Source of the DNA: JBFHFS01 sp041583495
Lineage (GTDB): Bacteria > Bacteroidota > Bacteroidia > Bacteroidales > Marinilabiliaceae
Length of the DNA: 64,000 nt
NCBI GenBank assembly: GCA_041583495.1
Contig: JBFHFS010000008.1
Location: 1 to 64,000, forward strand
Reading direction: 5' to 3'
Notes under the pieces: model-generated
Told to the model about the DNA's origin: nothing
Database searches by the model: none
What the model saw: only the letters and a program-made list of their open reading frames with translations
In this document: positions 8,911 to 18,504 of the stretch, piece by piece
How positions within the stretch are numbered: the stretch's first letter is position 1
How the letters are laid out: the number at the start of each line of letters is the position of its first letter
Program-made: the position numbers and the translations under genes

Positions 8911-10722
8911 ATGAGATTTATTAAATATAGCTTAATTCTACTCTGTGCAGTGATGGTTTCATGTACTGAGGTGGAATTTGGGGATGAGTTTTTAGGAACT
9001 CAGCCAGAGCAATCAGGGGCCACCCTGGATACTTTATTTGCCAATGCCATTAACTCAGAGCTGGTTTTGACCCGGGCCTATTCCTATTTGCCTTATGGCT
9101 TACCGGTTACAGCAGGTGGACCCGGAGCCGATTGGAATAAATTGGCAGGAGGTTTATTAGAAGATCTAACCGACTTGAGTCTTTCATTCAATAGTCAGGC
9201 AGGGGTTGGACCCATGCAGTATTACTACACTGGAGCACTCACCAGCAGTACCCAGGCCGGCGGTCAGGCTTTTCTGCTCAATAGAGAGCCCATGTGGTAT
9301 GCCATTAAATATGCCTGGATTTATTTGTCAAACATCGACCGGGTTAAAGACCTTTCAGAAGCAGAAAAAAACATAAAGAAAGCCGAAGCCAGGATGATTT
9401 TGGCCATCAGTTACACGGAAATTCTTAGAAATATTGGCGGTGTACCCTGGATTGATCATCAGGTAAGTCCTGCTGAGGAAATGAATTTTCCCCGAATCTC
9501 ATTTAAAAGATCGGTAGACAATATTGTTGCCCTGTTGGATCAGGTCATTGCCTCCCAACTTCCCTGGAAACAGCCTGCTTCGGACGATGGACGAATGACT
9601 AAAGCGGGCGCTATGGGCTTAAAGTTGCGTGTGCTGTTATTTGCTGCCAGCCCTACCTTTAATTCAAATACCCTTTGGCACTCAGAAGCCGATACGCTGA
9701 CTTGCTATACCAACTATGATGCAGACCGGTGGGTGAAAGCGGAGAAAGCTGGGGAAGAGTTTTTTCTCCAAATGGCCTCCCAGGGTCAATATGGTTTAAC
9801 CATGCCGGCTGAGGAAACTCACCAGGCCCGTCGCCTGGCCTTTCGAAGTGCCTACTACGACCGTGGAGGAACCGAAGTTTTGATCTCGGACCGACTCAGG
9901 GTTTATAATCAATCGGCTCATGACTGGTTTGCAGGATCTCAAACGGCCTTCTGGCAACTATTAGGCCCTACCCTGAACTATGTTAATATGTTTTCATGGG
10001 AAGACGGAACTCCTTTCCCTGAAGATTTCGACTGGGAAAACCCCACTCGTCAGCCCTTCTTTGAAGTAACCAGCGCCCAGGAATTTATCCCTCAGCGTGA
10101 CCCCCGTATGTATGAAACGGTAGCGGTGCCAGGCGATCATGTGATGGGCGACCCGATGCCTCTTTATATTGGAGGAAACGGCTCCTATAAATCAGAATGT
10201 ACAGGTTTCAGATTGATGAAATGGATGCTGCCCGAGGTCTCCGACCGGGTGGGACGATTCACTCAATGGCCCTACTTAAGGCTCCCGGAAGTCATGTTGA
10301 GTTACGCAGAGGCTATTTGCAGAGCCAACGGAGGCCCTAATGCTTTGGCTTATCAAATGATTGGGGATGTCAGGGCCCGCGTAGGTCTGCCAAATATTGC
10401 CGAGAATCTTAGCGAGGAAGAATTTATTGCTGAGCTCTTAAAGGAGAGATCCATGGAGTTAGGTTATGAGGAAGTCCGTTGGTACGATATGGTGCGTAAT
10501 AACCTTCAGGAAGCTTTTCAAACCCCCATATTTAGACTTAAGACCACACTCGACACTTATGGTTCTACGGCCGCTGAGCCATTGACTTACACCTTCGAAA
10601 AGATTTCCACATCACCTCGTGCGTGGGCAGAGGGAACTTTCGATACTAAATGGTATTTGGCACCCATCCCACTGGATGAAATCAATAAAGACTATGGACT
10701 CGTTCAAAATCCAGGTTGGTAG
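8911..10722 (+). CDS. SusD/RagB-family lipoprotein 1
   Basis: This is a 603-residue surface lipoprotein that lids the SusC barrel and binds glycan. The lipobox is around Cys18 (VMVSC). The TPR-rich SusD fold is recognisable from AEARMILAISYTEILRNIGG and the C-terminal region with LKERSMELGYEEVRWYDMVR, followed by the ending LAPIPLDEINKD...NPGW that is common to this family. It pairs with the SusC at 5630-8881. Confidence 0.95.
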   Translation: MRFIKYSLILLCAVMVSCTEVEFGDEFLGTQPEQSGATLDTLFANAINSELVLTRAYSYLPYGLPVTAGGPGADWNKLAGGLLEDLTDLSLSFNSQAGVGPMQYYYTGALTSSTQAGGQAFLLNREPMWYAIKYAWIYLSNIDRVKDLSEAEKNIKKAEARMILAISYTEILRNIGGVPWIDHQVSPAEEMNFPRISFKRSVDNIVALLDQVIASQLPWKQPASDDGRMTKAGAMGLKLRVLLFAASPTFNSNTLWHSEADTLTCYTNYDADRWVKAEKAGEEFFLQMASQGQYGLTMPAEETHQARRLAFRSAYYDRGGTEVLISDRLRVYNQSAHDWFAGSQTAFWQLLGPTLNYVNMFSWEDGTPFPEDFDWENPTRQPFFEVTSAQEFIPQRDPRMYETVAVPGDHVMGDPMPLYIGGNGSYKSECTGFRLMKWMLPEVSDRVGRFTQWPYLRLPEVMLSYAEAICRANGGPNALAYQMIGDVRARVGLPNIAENLSEEEFIAELLKERSMELGYEEVRWYDMVRNNLQEAFQTPIFRLKTTLDTYGSTAAEPLTYTFEKISTSPRAWAEGTFDTKWYLAPIPLDEINKDYGLVQNPGW

Positions 10723-10746
10723 GAAAAATAATCTAAAAAATAAGAC

Positions 10747-13512
10747 ATGAAAAAAATTGTATATATATTCATAATGTCCTTGTCTATTGGTCTTTTAAAT
10801 AGCGCACTAGTCCAAGGCCAGGTAGGAGTGGATTCAACAAAAATCAAGGGGGTGATTTCTGATCTGGAGACCTCTGCGATGGATTTCTCTCTTTCAGACC
10901 ATGAAGCCCTTACTAATTCAAGTAAAAGCCATGTGATGGAGGCCTTATTTGGGCAGATTTCCGGGCTAAACGTTTTCCAGGGTAATGGATACTCGTATCA
11001 ACGAAACCCCTCTTTTTCCCTTCAGGGTTTTTCGCCGCTTATCCTTGTTGACGGGATTCCCCGTGACATTGATAATCTGGTAATCGATGAAGTGGAAGAT
11101 GTTATCGTTTATAAAGATGCGGTAGCCTCTGCCTTATATGGCGTGAGAGGTGCCAGAGGGGTGGTGAATATCATCACCAAAAAAGGTAAAAATCAACCCA
11201 AACTTGAGATGAAAGCTTCTTATCAGTTTGGGGCCGCCTCAAAATTCAGAAGTCCCGAGTTCTCCGATTCCTATACCTATGGGAAAGCTCTCAATACCGC
11301 CCTCATTTCTGATGGACTGCCTGAGAAATACTCCACACTTGAGTTGGAGGCTTTTAAAAACGGAACCTATCCCGAGGCTTATGCCAACGTGGACTGGTAT
11401 AACGAGGTGTATTCCGATTTTGAGTTCAACCATCAGTTTTCGTTCGATGTGAAAGGTGGAAGAGATAAGTTCGACTACTTTGCAATAATTGCCTATTCCC
11501 GGAATGAAGGCTTATTTAATTATTCTAATTTGGATGACAGGTTTAATAATCAACTGTTAGACACCCGCCTGAATCTAAGAACCAATTTTAGAGTTGATGT
11601 AACCAACACCACTGAGGTGAGGGCAAATGTACAGGCAACGCTAAAAGAGTATAATGGTCCCAACGGAGCAGGATCAGTGCTGACAGCTGCCTATAAAACC
11701 CCTAGTGCTGCCTTCCCAATAAAAACCAATAATATTTGGGGTGGAAACACCATTTATGGTGCGAACAATCCGGTAGCCCTTTTGAGCCAAAATGGTCATT
11801 ATAAAACCATGATTAACTCCTTAAACCTGGATGTTAGTCTGACCCAGGATTTGGATATCCTGACAGAAGGCCTGTCGGCTACCGCTCTTTTTGCCATCGA
11901 TAACAGCGGGGCGTTATATGAAAACTCGAATTTGAACTATAAATATCAGGATCTTAACCCAAGCCTTTTGTCGGATGGGACTTTGGTTACCTCTCCGGTG
12001 GTTTATGGAACCAATTCACAAACCCTGTCACATGGTTCGGGTATAAACTCTACTTATTTTAACTCCTATTTCAATACAGATATCAACTACCAACATTCGT
12101 TTGGTGAAAATAATGTAGACGCCTCCCTGATTTATAATATGCAATCGAACTCAGTGACCGGACAAAACCAGTCGCGGCTCAGACAGTCTATTGCAGCCTA
12201 TACCTCGTATAATTATAGTCAAAAATACTTTGTGGATGCCGTGGTTAACTACGCCGGATCCTCCTCTATTCAGTTAGGAGACCGTTTTGATTTTTATCCG
12301 GCCGTTTCAGGTGCCTGGTTAATTTCCGATGAAGATTTCTTTCAGGCTGGTTTTATCGATCACCTGAAAATAAAAGGATCCTTTGGTTATTCTGCTTATG
12401 ATGCCTCCATTCCTTATGATCTGGAAAAGGTCTATTATACCTCCGGATTAGATGGCTATGTGGCCACCGGGTCCACCGGATCTCCGGTAGAAAAATCGGG
12501 TTGGGGTGAAAGTTCTTTACCCACGAACAACCTGGAGCTTGAGAAGGTACGTAAAACTACTTTTGGTGCCGATCTTTTGATGATGCATTCCAGATTGTCA
12601 CTGAGTGCGGATGCTTTTTTTAGTCGGCGTTACGATGTATTGCTGGGAACCGGCAGTACCACCTCAAGTGTTTTAGGGTTGTCCTCCAAAAGTCAAAACG
12701 ACGGGGACTATAATTACAAGGGTGTAGATATGGCCCTGGGCTGGAAAGATAAAATGGGCGACTTCTCCTACGAAGTGGGAACTGTTTTTTCGTTTACCAC
12801 CTCTGAAATAGTGGAGAATAATGAAGGGTATTTACCTTATGACTATTTGTCACGAAAGGGAAACAGTGTTAATCAGGCCTATGGACTGGAAGCCGATGGT
12901 TTTTTTGAGACCGAGGTAGAAATTAATAATTCTCCCGTACAATCATTTTATACGGTAAGTCCGGGCGACGTTAAATATAAAGACCAGAATGGGGATAACC
13001 TCATTGACAACAATGATGTTATAAGGATGTATGCCCCTACGGTTCCTGAATTGTATTACGGCATCAACCTAAAGCTGAAATACAAGAACGTTTCTTTGTA
13101 TGCCAACTTCCAGGGCGTTGGAAATTACACCGAGAGTTTACTCAGTTCTTCCTTGTATAAACCTTTGGTAAATAACTATACCATCTCTGACACATTTCTA
13201 GAAAATGAGATTTTCTGGACGGCCAGAAACAGTTCCCAGGCGACCATGCCCCGGTTAACCACCTTATCGAATGCGAACAATTACCGCGCTAGTTCACTGT
13301 GGTACAGAAATGCTTCGTATTTTAAGCTGAGGGATTTGAGGGTGTCTTATACCTTTGAAAATACGGCACGGTTGTTACCCTTTGTAGAGATTTATGTGGC
13401 TGGCAATAACTTGTTTTCCATAGATAATATTGGTTTTGCCGATCCTGAAAGCATCTCTGATAATTATCCTTCGTTGCGGTCCTATTGGGCTGGTTTAAAT
13501 GTTAAATTTTAA
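10747..13512 (+). CDS. SusC-family transporter 2, lacking the N-terminal accessory domain
   Basis: This 921-residue TonB-dependent receptor of the SusC family starts 24 bases after SusD 1. The signal peptide is about 1-25 (ending VQGQ). The plug is clear: VMEALFGQISGLNVF near 63-77, LILVDGIPRDI at 98-108 and the segment ALYGVRGARGVVNIITKKG. The barrel ends in GLNVKF. Compared with SusC 1 it is about 160 residues shorter and lacks the CarboxypepD_reg-like domain, and no TonB box like EEVVVVAYG is seen in the short linker 26-60. How it couples to TonB is therefore unclear. The gene is otherwise intact and followed by its own SusD. Confidence 0.93.
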   Translation: MKKIVYIFIMSLSIGLLNSALVQGQVGVDSTKIKGVISDLETSAMDFSLSDHEALTNSSKSHVMEALFGQISGLNVFQGNGYSYQRNPSFSLQGFSPLILVDGIPRDIDNLVIDEVEDVIVYKDAVASALYGVRGARGVVNIITKKGKNQPKLEMKASYQFGAASKFRSPEFSDSYTYGKALNTALISDGLPEKYSTLELEAFKNGTYPEAYANVDWYNEVYSDFEFNHQFSFDVKGGRDKFDYFAIIAYSRNEGLFNYSNLDDRFNNQLLDTRLNLRTNFRVDVTNTTEVRANVQATLKEYNGPNGAGSVLTAAYKTPSAAFPIKTNNIWGGNTIYGANNPVALLSQNGHYKTMINSLNLDVSLTQDLDILTEGLSATALFAIDNSGALYENSNLNYKYQDLNPSLLSDGTLVTSPVVYGTNSQTLSHGSGINSTYFNSYFNTDINYQHSFGENNVDASLIYNMQSNSVTGQNQSRLRQSIAAYTSYNYSQKYFVDAVVNYAGSSSIQLGDRFDFYPAVSGAWLISDEDFFQAGFIDHLKIKGSFGYSAYDASIPYDLEKVYYTSGLDGYVATGSTGSPVEKSGWGESSLPTNNLELEKVRKTTFGADLLMMHSRLSLSADAFFSRRYDVLLGTGSTTSSVLGLSSKSQNDGDYNYKGVDMALGWKDKMGDFSYEVGTVFSFTTSEIVENNEGYLPYDYLSRKGNSVNQAYGLEADGFFETEVEINNSPVQSFYTVSPGDVKYKDQNGDNLIDNNDVIRMYAPTVPELYYGINLKLKYKNVSLYANFQGVGNYTESLLSSSLYKPLVNNYTISDTFLENEIFWTARNSSQATMPRLTTLSNANNYRASSLWYRNASYFKLRDLRVSYTFENTARLLPFVEIYVAGNNLFSIDNIGFADPESISDNYPSLRSYWAGLNVKF

Positions 13513-13524
13513 TGACTTTTTATT

Positions 13525-15243
13525 ATGAATAAATTGAGTAAAAAATATAACAGACTGGTCCTGGGCTGCCTTTTAGGGATGGTTCTCTCTTTTTCCGGAT
13601 GTGAGTATCTGGACTTTGATGAGAGTGACAGGCTATATGATGAGGAATCCGTTTTTACGAATTTTGACTATACCACCAATATTTTAAACAACATCTACTC
13701 CTATGTTAAGCAAGATTTTGGGGTGATGGGTTCTGGTGCGATGAGAGATTGTGCCTCGGATGACGCTGAATATGCCCATCCCAATAACTCGGTACAGGAT
13801 ATGAATAATGGAAGTTGGTCGGCCCTAAATGTTAAAGACGATGTTTTTTCCTCTATGTACCAGGGGATAAGAGCTGCCAATAATTTTCTGGTTCACTTTA
13901 GTGATACCGCTTATTTAGATTATAAGTATCATACGGATTATCCGAAATGGGAAGATGCCCTTCAGTATTATCCTTATGAGGCAAGAGCCTTAAGAGCCTA
14001 TATGTATTTTGAGTTGGCCAAGCGATATGGGGATGTTCCCCTGACAACGGATGTGTTGTTAATTGACGAGGCCAATTCAATTAGTAAAACGCCTTTTCAG
14101 AATGTGATTGACTTTATTGCCAGCGAATGCGATGACATCGTCGATCATCTGCCTTACAGCTACCTCGAAACCAAGAACACTGAAACGGGTCGGGTAACCA
14201 AAGGTTTTGTTATGGCCCTTAAATCGAGAGCCCTGCTTTATGCTGCGAGCCCCCTCCACAATGAGTCGGGGAACACCGAAAAATGGAAAAGTGCCGCAGC
14301 TGCAGCTAAAGCACTAATAGATTCGGCTCGTTTAAAAGGTTGGTACGAAAAAGAATCAGGCGCCAATGGAACCAACAATTTTAATTCCAAGGAAGTCATT
14401 TTGTTTAAGAACAATTCCAACAGTTCCGGCTTCGAATTGTATAACTTCCCCATAAGGTTCACTGCCGGGGGGACTTCCCATGCAGGTGTTTGTCCATCTC
14501 AAAATTTAGTCGATGCCTTTGAGACGGCGAATGGATATCCCGTTACTTTAGGGAGTACCGGTTGGGTCAGCAGTGATCCTGCGTTTAACGCTCAGACGCC
14601 TTATGCCAACAGGGATCCGCGGTTTTATCAAACCGTCTTATACAACGGAGCCAACTTCAAAGGGGAAACCATCGAGACCTTTGTGGGCGGTCTCGACGAT
14701 GGGTCGGTTACTGATGGAGGAAGTGCTACCGGTTATTTTCTGAAAAAATATATTTTTGAAGAGGTGAATTTTACGCCGGGTGCCCTGGTCTCAAAACCGC
14801 ATTATTGGGTGATTTTCAGGTATGGTGAGATCCTTCTTAATTACGCTGAAGCGATGATGGGGGCTTTTAACGATCCCACTTATACCGATGCCACCTATAC
14901 CATTTCCGCACTGGAAGCCCTTAACGAGGTGAGAACAGCAGTGCCTATGCCGGCCATCACAGAAACCAACCCGGTTGCTTTTTTGACTCTTTTACGAAAC
15001 GAAAGGCGTGTTGAACTGGCTTTTGAGGATCATAGATTCTGGGATGTAAGGCGATGGGAACTGGGTTCTTCAACCCAAAAAGAGTTATACGGCGTCCAAA
15101 TTGTTGAGAATGCTGGTGATTATACTTATATTAAATTTAAGTATGAGTCGCGTGTTTGGAACGAGAAGATGAATTTGTATCCCATTCAACAGCAAGAGTT
15201 GTATAAGAATCCTAATTTGCAACCACAAAACTTAGGCTGGTAA
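13525..15243 (+). CDS. SusD/RagB-family lipoprotein 2
   Basis: This 572-residue SusD-like glycan-binding lipoprotein has its lipobox at Cys26 (FSGC). Family signs include EARALRAYMYFELAKRYG, the FRYGEILLNYAEAMMG segment, LRNERRVELAFEDHRFWDVR and the ending LYPIQQQELYKNPNL. It starts 12 bases after SusC 2 and its stop codon overlaps the ATG of the next gene (TAATG), indicating translational coupling. With SusC 2 it makes a second importer pair of different sequence from pair 1. Confidence 0.95.
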   Translation: MNKLSKKYNRLVLGCLLGMVLSFSGCEYLDFDESDRLYDEESVFTNFDYTTNILNNIYSYVKQDFGVMGSGAMRDCASDDAEYAHPNNSVQDMNNGSWSALNVKDDVFSSMYQGIRAANNFLVHFSDTAYLDYKYHTDYPKWEDALQYYPYEARALRAYMYFELAKRYGDVPLTTDVLLIDEANSISKTPFQNVIDFIASECDDIVDHLPYSYLETKNTETGRVTKGFVMALKSRALLYAASPLHNESGNTEKWKSAAAAAKALIDSARLKGWYEKESGANGTNNFNSKEVILFKNNSNSSGFELYNFPIRFTAGGTSHAGVCPSQNLVDAFETANGYPVTLGSTGWVSSDPAFNAQTPYANRDPRFYQTVLYNGANFKGETIETFVGGLDDGSVTDGGSATGYFLKKYIFEEVNFTPGALVSKPHYWVIFRYGEILLNYAEAMMGAFNDPTYTDATYTISALEALNEVRTAVPMPAITETNPVAFLTLLRNERRVELAFEDHRFWDVRRWELGSSTQKELYGVQIVENAGDYTYIKFKYESRVWNEKMNLYPIQQQELYKNPNLQPQNLGW

Positions 15244-16763
15244 TGATTACTAAAAAATATATGGAGATGAAGAATATCTTGAAAAAAATAGTATTTCCTG
15301 TAATTTCTATGGGAATCTTATTCTCGTGTGCAGATAGATACGAGATAGATTCTCAGACAGGGAAATTTGAGAAAAGTCTGACTGTGGTGTCCGATTCAGT
15401 TTATTATTTTGAAGCCACCAGTCCGCGTGAGGTTGTGATGAGTTTAAATTCATCCTCGGCCTGGGAATGCATTAGCTCAGAAGATTGGTGCTCGGTAGAT
15501 CCCGCTTCCAGCGATATGAGTTCTCTGATAGAAGACATTACCCTTACTATTGAGGAGAATACGGAAAGTTTTACTGAACGAACCGCCACCTTAACCTTCT
15601 CTGCCCAAGGCATTGGGGTGGAAAAAAAGGTCGAAATAGTTCAATATGGATTGTCTCGTCTGGAGGTTGGTGAAATTGAAGTTATCGCAGAAGGGGGAGA
15701 GACCAAAACCTTTTCGGTTCTTTCTAACCGGGATTATACCATCACCACTTCAGCCGATTGGTTAAATATCAGTCCCATGAATGGGACCCCTTCTGATCAG
15801 GAACAAACGATAAGTGTTACGGCCTCAAGTAATGCCGGACAAGAGAAACGGTCGGCCGTAGTTCTGATTAAAACCAATGATCAACAAAAAGAGTTGGTGG
15901 TAAATCAGGCGGGCATTGGCTTTGAGATCGATGGTGAAAAAACACGTTATGTTTCCCAAACCGGATCATCCCTTGAGGTTAACCTGGTGACTACCTCCAG
16001 TTGGAGTGTGGTTATTCCCCAGTCAAACGATTGGATTTCAGCCAACGTTAACAGTGGCGACGGAGACGGAACCGTTACCTTTACCGTGGGTGAAAATCCC
16101 GGCCTCTACCAAAGAAAGTCGTATGTTTATTTTGAAACACCTTTAGCCTCCCTAAAGGATTCCATCTTAATTGTACAAAAAGCGGATCCTATTCCTTTCA
16201 CGGCTGAGTATTTCGTTGGCGTTCCTGCCAATAGCGTTACCTTTAACGACGATGGTTCTGCAACTCTTTATGCCGCTCCGGGTTCGGGAAGTAAAGTGTT
16301 GAAATCCACTATTTCTGATTTTAGTTACGGGAAATACACCGTTTATTTCTCAGATATCGTGATTGCCTATACTTCCGGTACCATGTTGATGAGTATAACG
16401 GCTCAGGACAAAACCTATGGGGGGATTTCATGGGGTGCATTTGCCAAAGAAACCTACACCGATAGCTGGGCCTCCGAATACTGGATTTCAGATGCCTTTG
16501 GCAGCAAAATACGTCAACGTTTCGATAATGATGTGTTAAGAGAGGATATTGAAAAATTCATCATTGATGTTCGGAAATCTGAAACCGAAGGAAAAGTAGA
16601 TATCGATTTTTATATTAATGATATCCTCCTGAAAAGTGAACAGGGCAACGATGGCTTTGCCAGTGGCGACCCGATGATCTTATCGTTCTGGATTTATAAC
16701 TACTACGATAAGGCGAATCCTGCTGTCTTTGAGCCTATTTCTCTTATTTATGAACCCTACTAG
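15243..16763 (+). CDS. BACON-domain surface lipoprotein A (putative glycan-binding)
   Basis: The 506-residue reading starts inside the stop codon of SusD 2. A later ATG at 15267 (residue 9) gives a better lipoprotein signal, with Cys at residue 21 of that shorter form (ILFSC). Three BACON-type repeats are visible (about 55-133, 140-222, 225-312), each with the W-x-x-V/I/S pattern such as SADWLNISPMNG and QSNDWISANVNSGDGDG. The last about 190 residues (317-506) form a separate domain shared with the next gene; I do not recognise its family, but its strand-rich make-up looks like a beta sandwich. Position after SusD suggests a surface glycan-binding protein (SusE/F-like role). No catalytic motif was identified. 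Confidence 0.85.
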   Translation: MITKKYMEMKNILKKIVFPVISMGILFSCADRYEIDSQTGKFEKSLTVVSDSVYYFEATSPREVVMSLNSSSAWECISSEDWCSVDPASSDMSSLIEDITLTIEENTESFTERTATLTFSAQGIGVEKKVEIVQYGLSRLEVGEIEVIAEGGETKTFSVLSNRDYTITTSADWLNISPMNGTPSDQEQTISVTASSNAGQEKRSAVVLIKTNDQQKELVVNQAGIGFEIDGEKTRYVSQTGSSLEVNLVTTSSWSVVIPQSNDWISANVNSGDGDGTVTFTVGENPGLYQRKSYVYFETPLASLKDSILIVQKADPIPFTAEYFVGVPANSVTFNDDGSATLYAAPGSGSKVLKSTISDFSYGKYTVYFSDIVIAYTSGTMLMSITAQDKTYGGISWGAFAKETYTDSWASEYWISDAFGSKIRQRFDNDVLREDIEKFIIDVRKSETEGKVDIDFYINDILLKSEQGNDGFASGDPMILSFWIYNYYDKANPAVFEPISLIYEPY

Positions 16764-16796
16764 GGTAGAATCTTTCAACTGAATGTTATATTTTAA

Positions 16797-18341
16797 ATGA
16801 GTAACACAATGAAAATAAATAATATAAAACTAAGAGATTGGCGTTTTCTCCTTCTTGGGTTGAGTATTCTTCTGTTTACCTACTGCGACAAAGAGGTTGA
16901 GGTATTTAACCCAGAGGACTTAAAAATAAATACTTCTTTCCCGGACCTTAGATTTGCCAATATTGCCGATGCATACAGTTATCCGGCTAGCCAGGCTATT
17001 GCTGATTCTTTCGATGTTAAGTCGCTCTATCACAAATGGGAGATCATCGGAACGGCCAAAAGTCCCTGGTACCAAATAACCCCAAGTTCGGGAGAGGCCG
17101 CCACCTTGTACCGTGTTGGAATCGTTCCTGATGACAATACCGTGCTGGACGACCGGGTTGATACCTTAACTTTGATTAGTGAAGGGTGGGAAGGGAAAAC
17201 CTTCGTTATATTCCAAAAAGGAACCGCTTATTTAAGTGCATCAGCCGCCAATCCCACTCTGGCCGAGTATGTGGGCGATCACATCTCCATCGATGTGAGT
17301 TCAAACCAGGATTGGAGTGCCGTGGTGGAAGAGGGTATCGATTGGATGGCTATCGATGGCAGTTCTTCTGGTAATGGTGATGGTACCATTTCATTAGTGA
17401 GTTTAAAAGACAATGGTTCCCTGCGTAAATCAGGACAGGTTTTTGTTTATGACAGAAACGACCTCATTGCCGACACCGTTACCATCTATCAGCAGGGTTT
17501 ATATTTGGAGGTTGTAAATGCACCCGGACAGATTGCCATCGCTGGTGGGAACCTGGAAGTAGGGCTAAATGCAAACACCGATTGGAATCTAACCATTCCC
17601 GAAAGTGCGCAAAGCTGGTTGTCGGTCGACAAAACTTCCGGCAATGGGGATGAAACCCTAACCTTTACGGTTCAACCCAATATTGGTCTTTCCCGTTCGG
17701 TTTATGTGAAGCTTGAGAGTGATCCTCCACTGGTGATGGATTCTATTCTCTTCGATCAGCAGGGTGAGATTCCGTTTACCGAAGAATTCTGGCATGCTAA
17801 TGCAAGTGTGACATTTAACTCGGATGGTTCTGCAACGCTTTATGCTGCTCCCAAAACGGGAAGTAAGTATATGAAGTCTAAATTAGAGGACTTTAGTTAT
17901 GGCAAATACACGGTTACTTTTGAAAATATCCAAATAGCCCAGTCCTCCAGTACCATGTTGATGTGTATCACAACGGCTGATAAGTTTAACGGAGGGATCT
18001 CCTGGGGGGCTATTGCTAAGACCTCTTATTCCGATGGATGGGCTTCAGAATACTGGATTTCGGATTCGTTTGGTAGCAAGATGCGTCAACGTGTGGACAA
18101 TGATATCTTACGGGCAGACATAAAAAAATACGTTATTGATGTCCGCAAATCAGAGACCCCGGGTATGGTAAATATTGATTACTATATTAACGATCAACTG
18201 TTGGTAAGTGAAGAGGGACTTGACGGTTTTGCCAAAGGAGATCCCATGGTTCTGTCTTTCTGGATTTACAATTATTATGAGAAGGAGGTAGCTGCCATAT
18301 TCCAGCCAAAATCTCTTGTGTACGAACCCTATAAATACTAA
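16797..18341 (+). CDS. BACON-domain surface lipoprotein B, paralogue of A
   Basis: This 514-residue protein has a hydrophobic N-terminal segment and a Cys at residue 30, with a weak lipobox (LFTYC). An in-frame ATG at 16809 is an alternative start. BACON-like repeats lie at about 40-140, 145-240 and 241-325. The C-terminal domain (326-514) is very close to that of protein A: both carry DGSATLYAAP, SFGSKMRQR/AFGSKIRQR, DVRKSET and LSFWIYNYY, and the DNA is visibly similar too, whereas the N-terminal halves have diverged. It is probably a second surface glycan-binding protein made by duplication. Enzyme activity cannot be excluded for the shared domain. Confidence 0.83.
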   Translation: MSNTMKINNIKLRDWRFLLLGLSILLFTYCDKEVEVFNPEDLKINTSFPDLRFANIADAYSYPASQAIADSFDVKSLYHKWEIIGTAKSPWYQITPSSGEAATLYRVGIVPDDNTVLDDRVDTLTLISEGWEGKTFVIFQKGTAYLSASAANPTLAEYVGDHISIDVSSNQDWSAVVEEGIDWMAIDGSSSGNGDGTISLVSLKDNGSLRKSGQVFVYDRNDLIADTVTIYQQGLYLEVVNAPGQIAIAGGNLEVGLNANTDWNLTIPESAQSWLSVDKTSGNGDETLTFTVQPNIGLSRSVYVKLESDPPLVMDSILFDQQGEIPFTEEFWHANASVTFNSDGSATLYAAPKTGSKYMKSKLEDFSYGKYTVTFENIQIAQSSSTMLMCITTADKFNGGISWGAIAKTSYSDGWASEYWISDSFGSKMRQRVDNDILRADIKKYVIDVRKSETPGMVNIDYYINDQLLVSEEGLDGFAKGDPMVLSFWIYNYYEKEVAAIFQPKSLVYEPYKY

Positions 18342-18356
18342 GAGATAGAAATTTAA

Positions 18357-18462
18357 AAGAAACTGTTTAAGCTTTTTTCTTTAAGCTTCCCTTTTTACGG
18401 ATTTTGGCCGGAAAAGCCGAAGGTTAAAAAGAGGCTCAGGGATAGAGTTTAAACAGTTTCTT
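18357..18462. repeat. 14-bp perfect inverted repeat in the leader of the FN3-TIM gene
   Basis: AAGAAACTGTTTAA (18357-18370) is repeated as its exact reverse complement at 18449-18462, with flanking AATTTAA-like extensions. The 78 bases between include a second small inverted repeat (AAGCTT twice). It fills the gap before the gene at 18505. A degraded version of the same layout occurs before the sister gene at 20080. It could be a conditional terminator/leader structure or a miniature element. Confidence 0.6.
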
Positions 18463-18504
18463 AAATTTAAGTGAATGAACATTAATATCTCAAATACCAG
18501 TTAT

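Noticed and set aside
10747..13512. SusC 2 as a truncated pseudogene
   Set aside because: Signal peptide, plug, full barrel and C-terminal aromatic residue are all present and the partner SusD follows.
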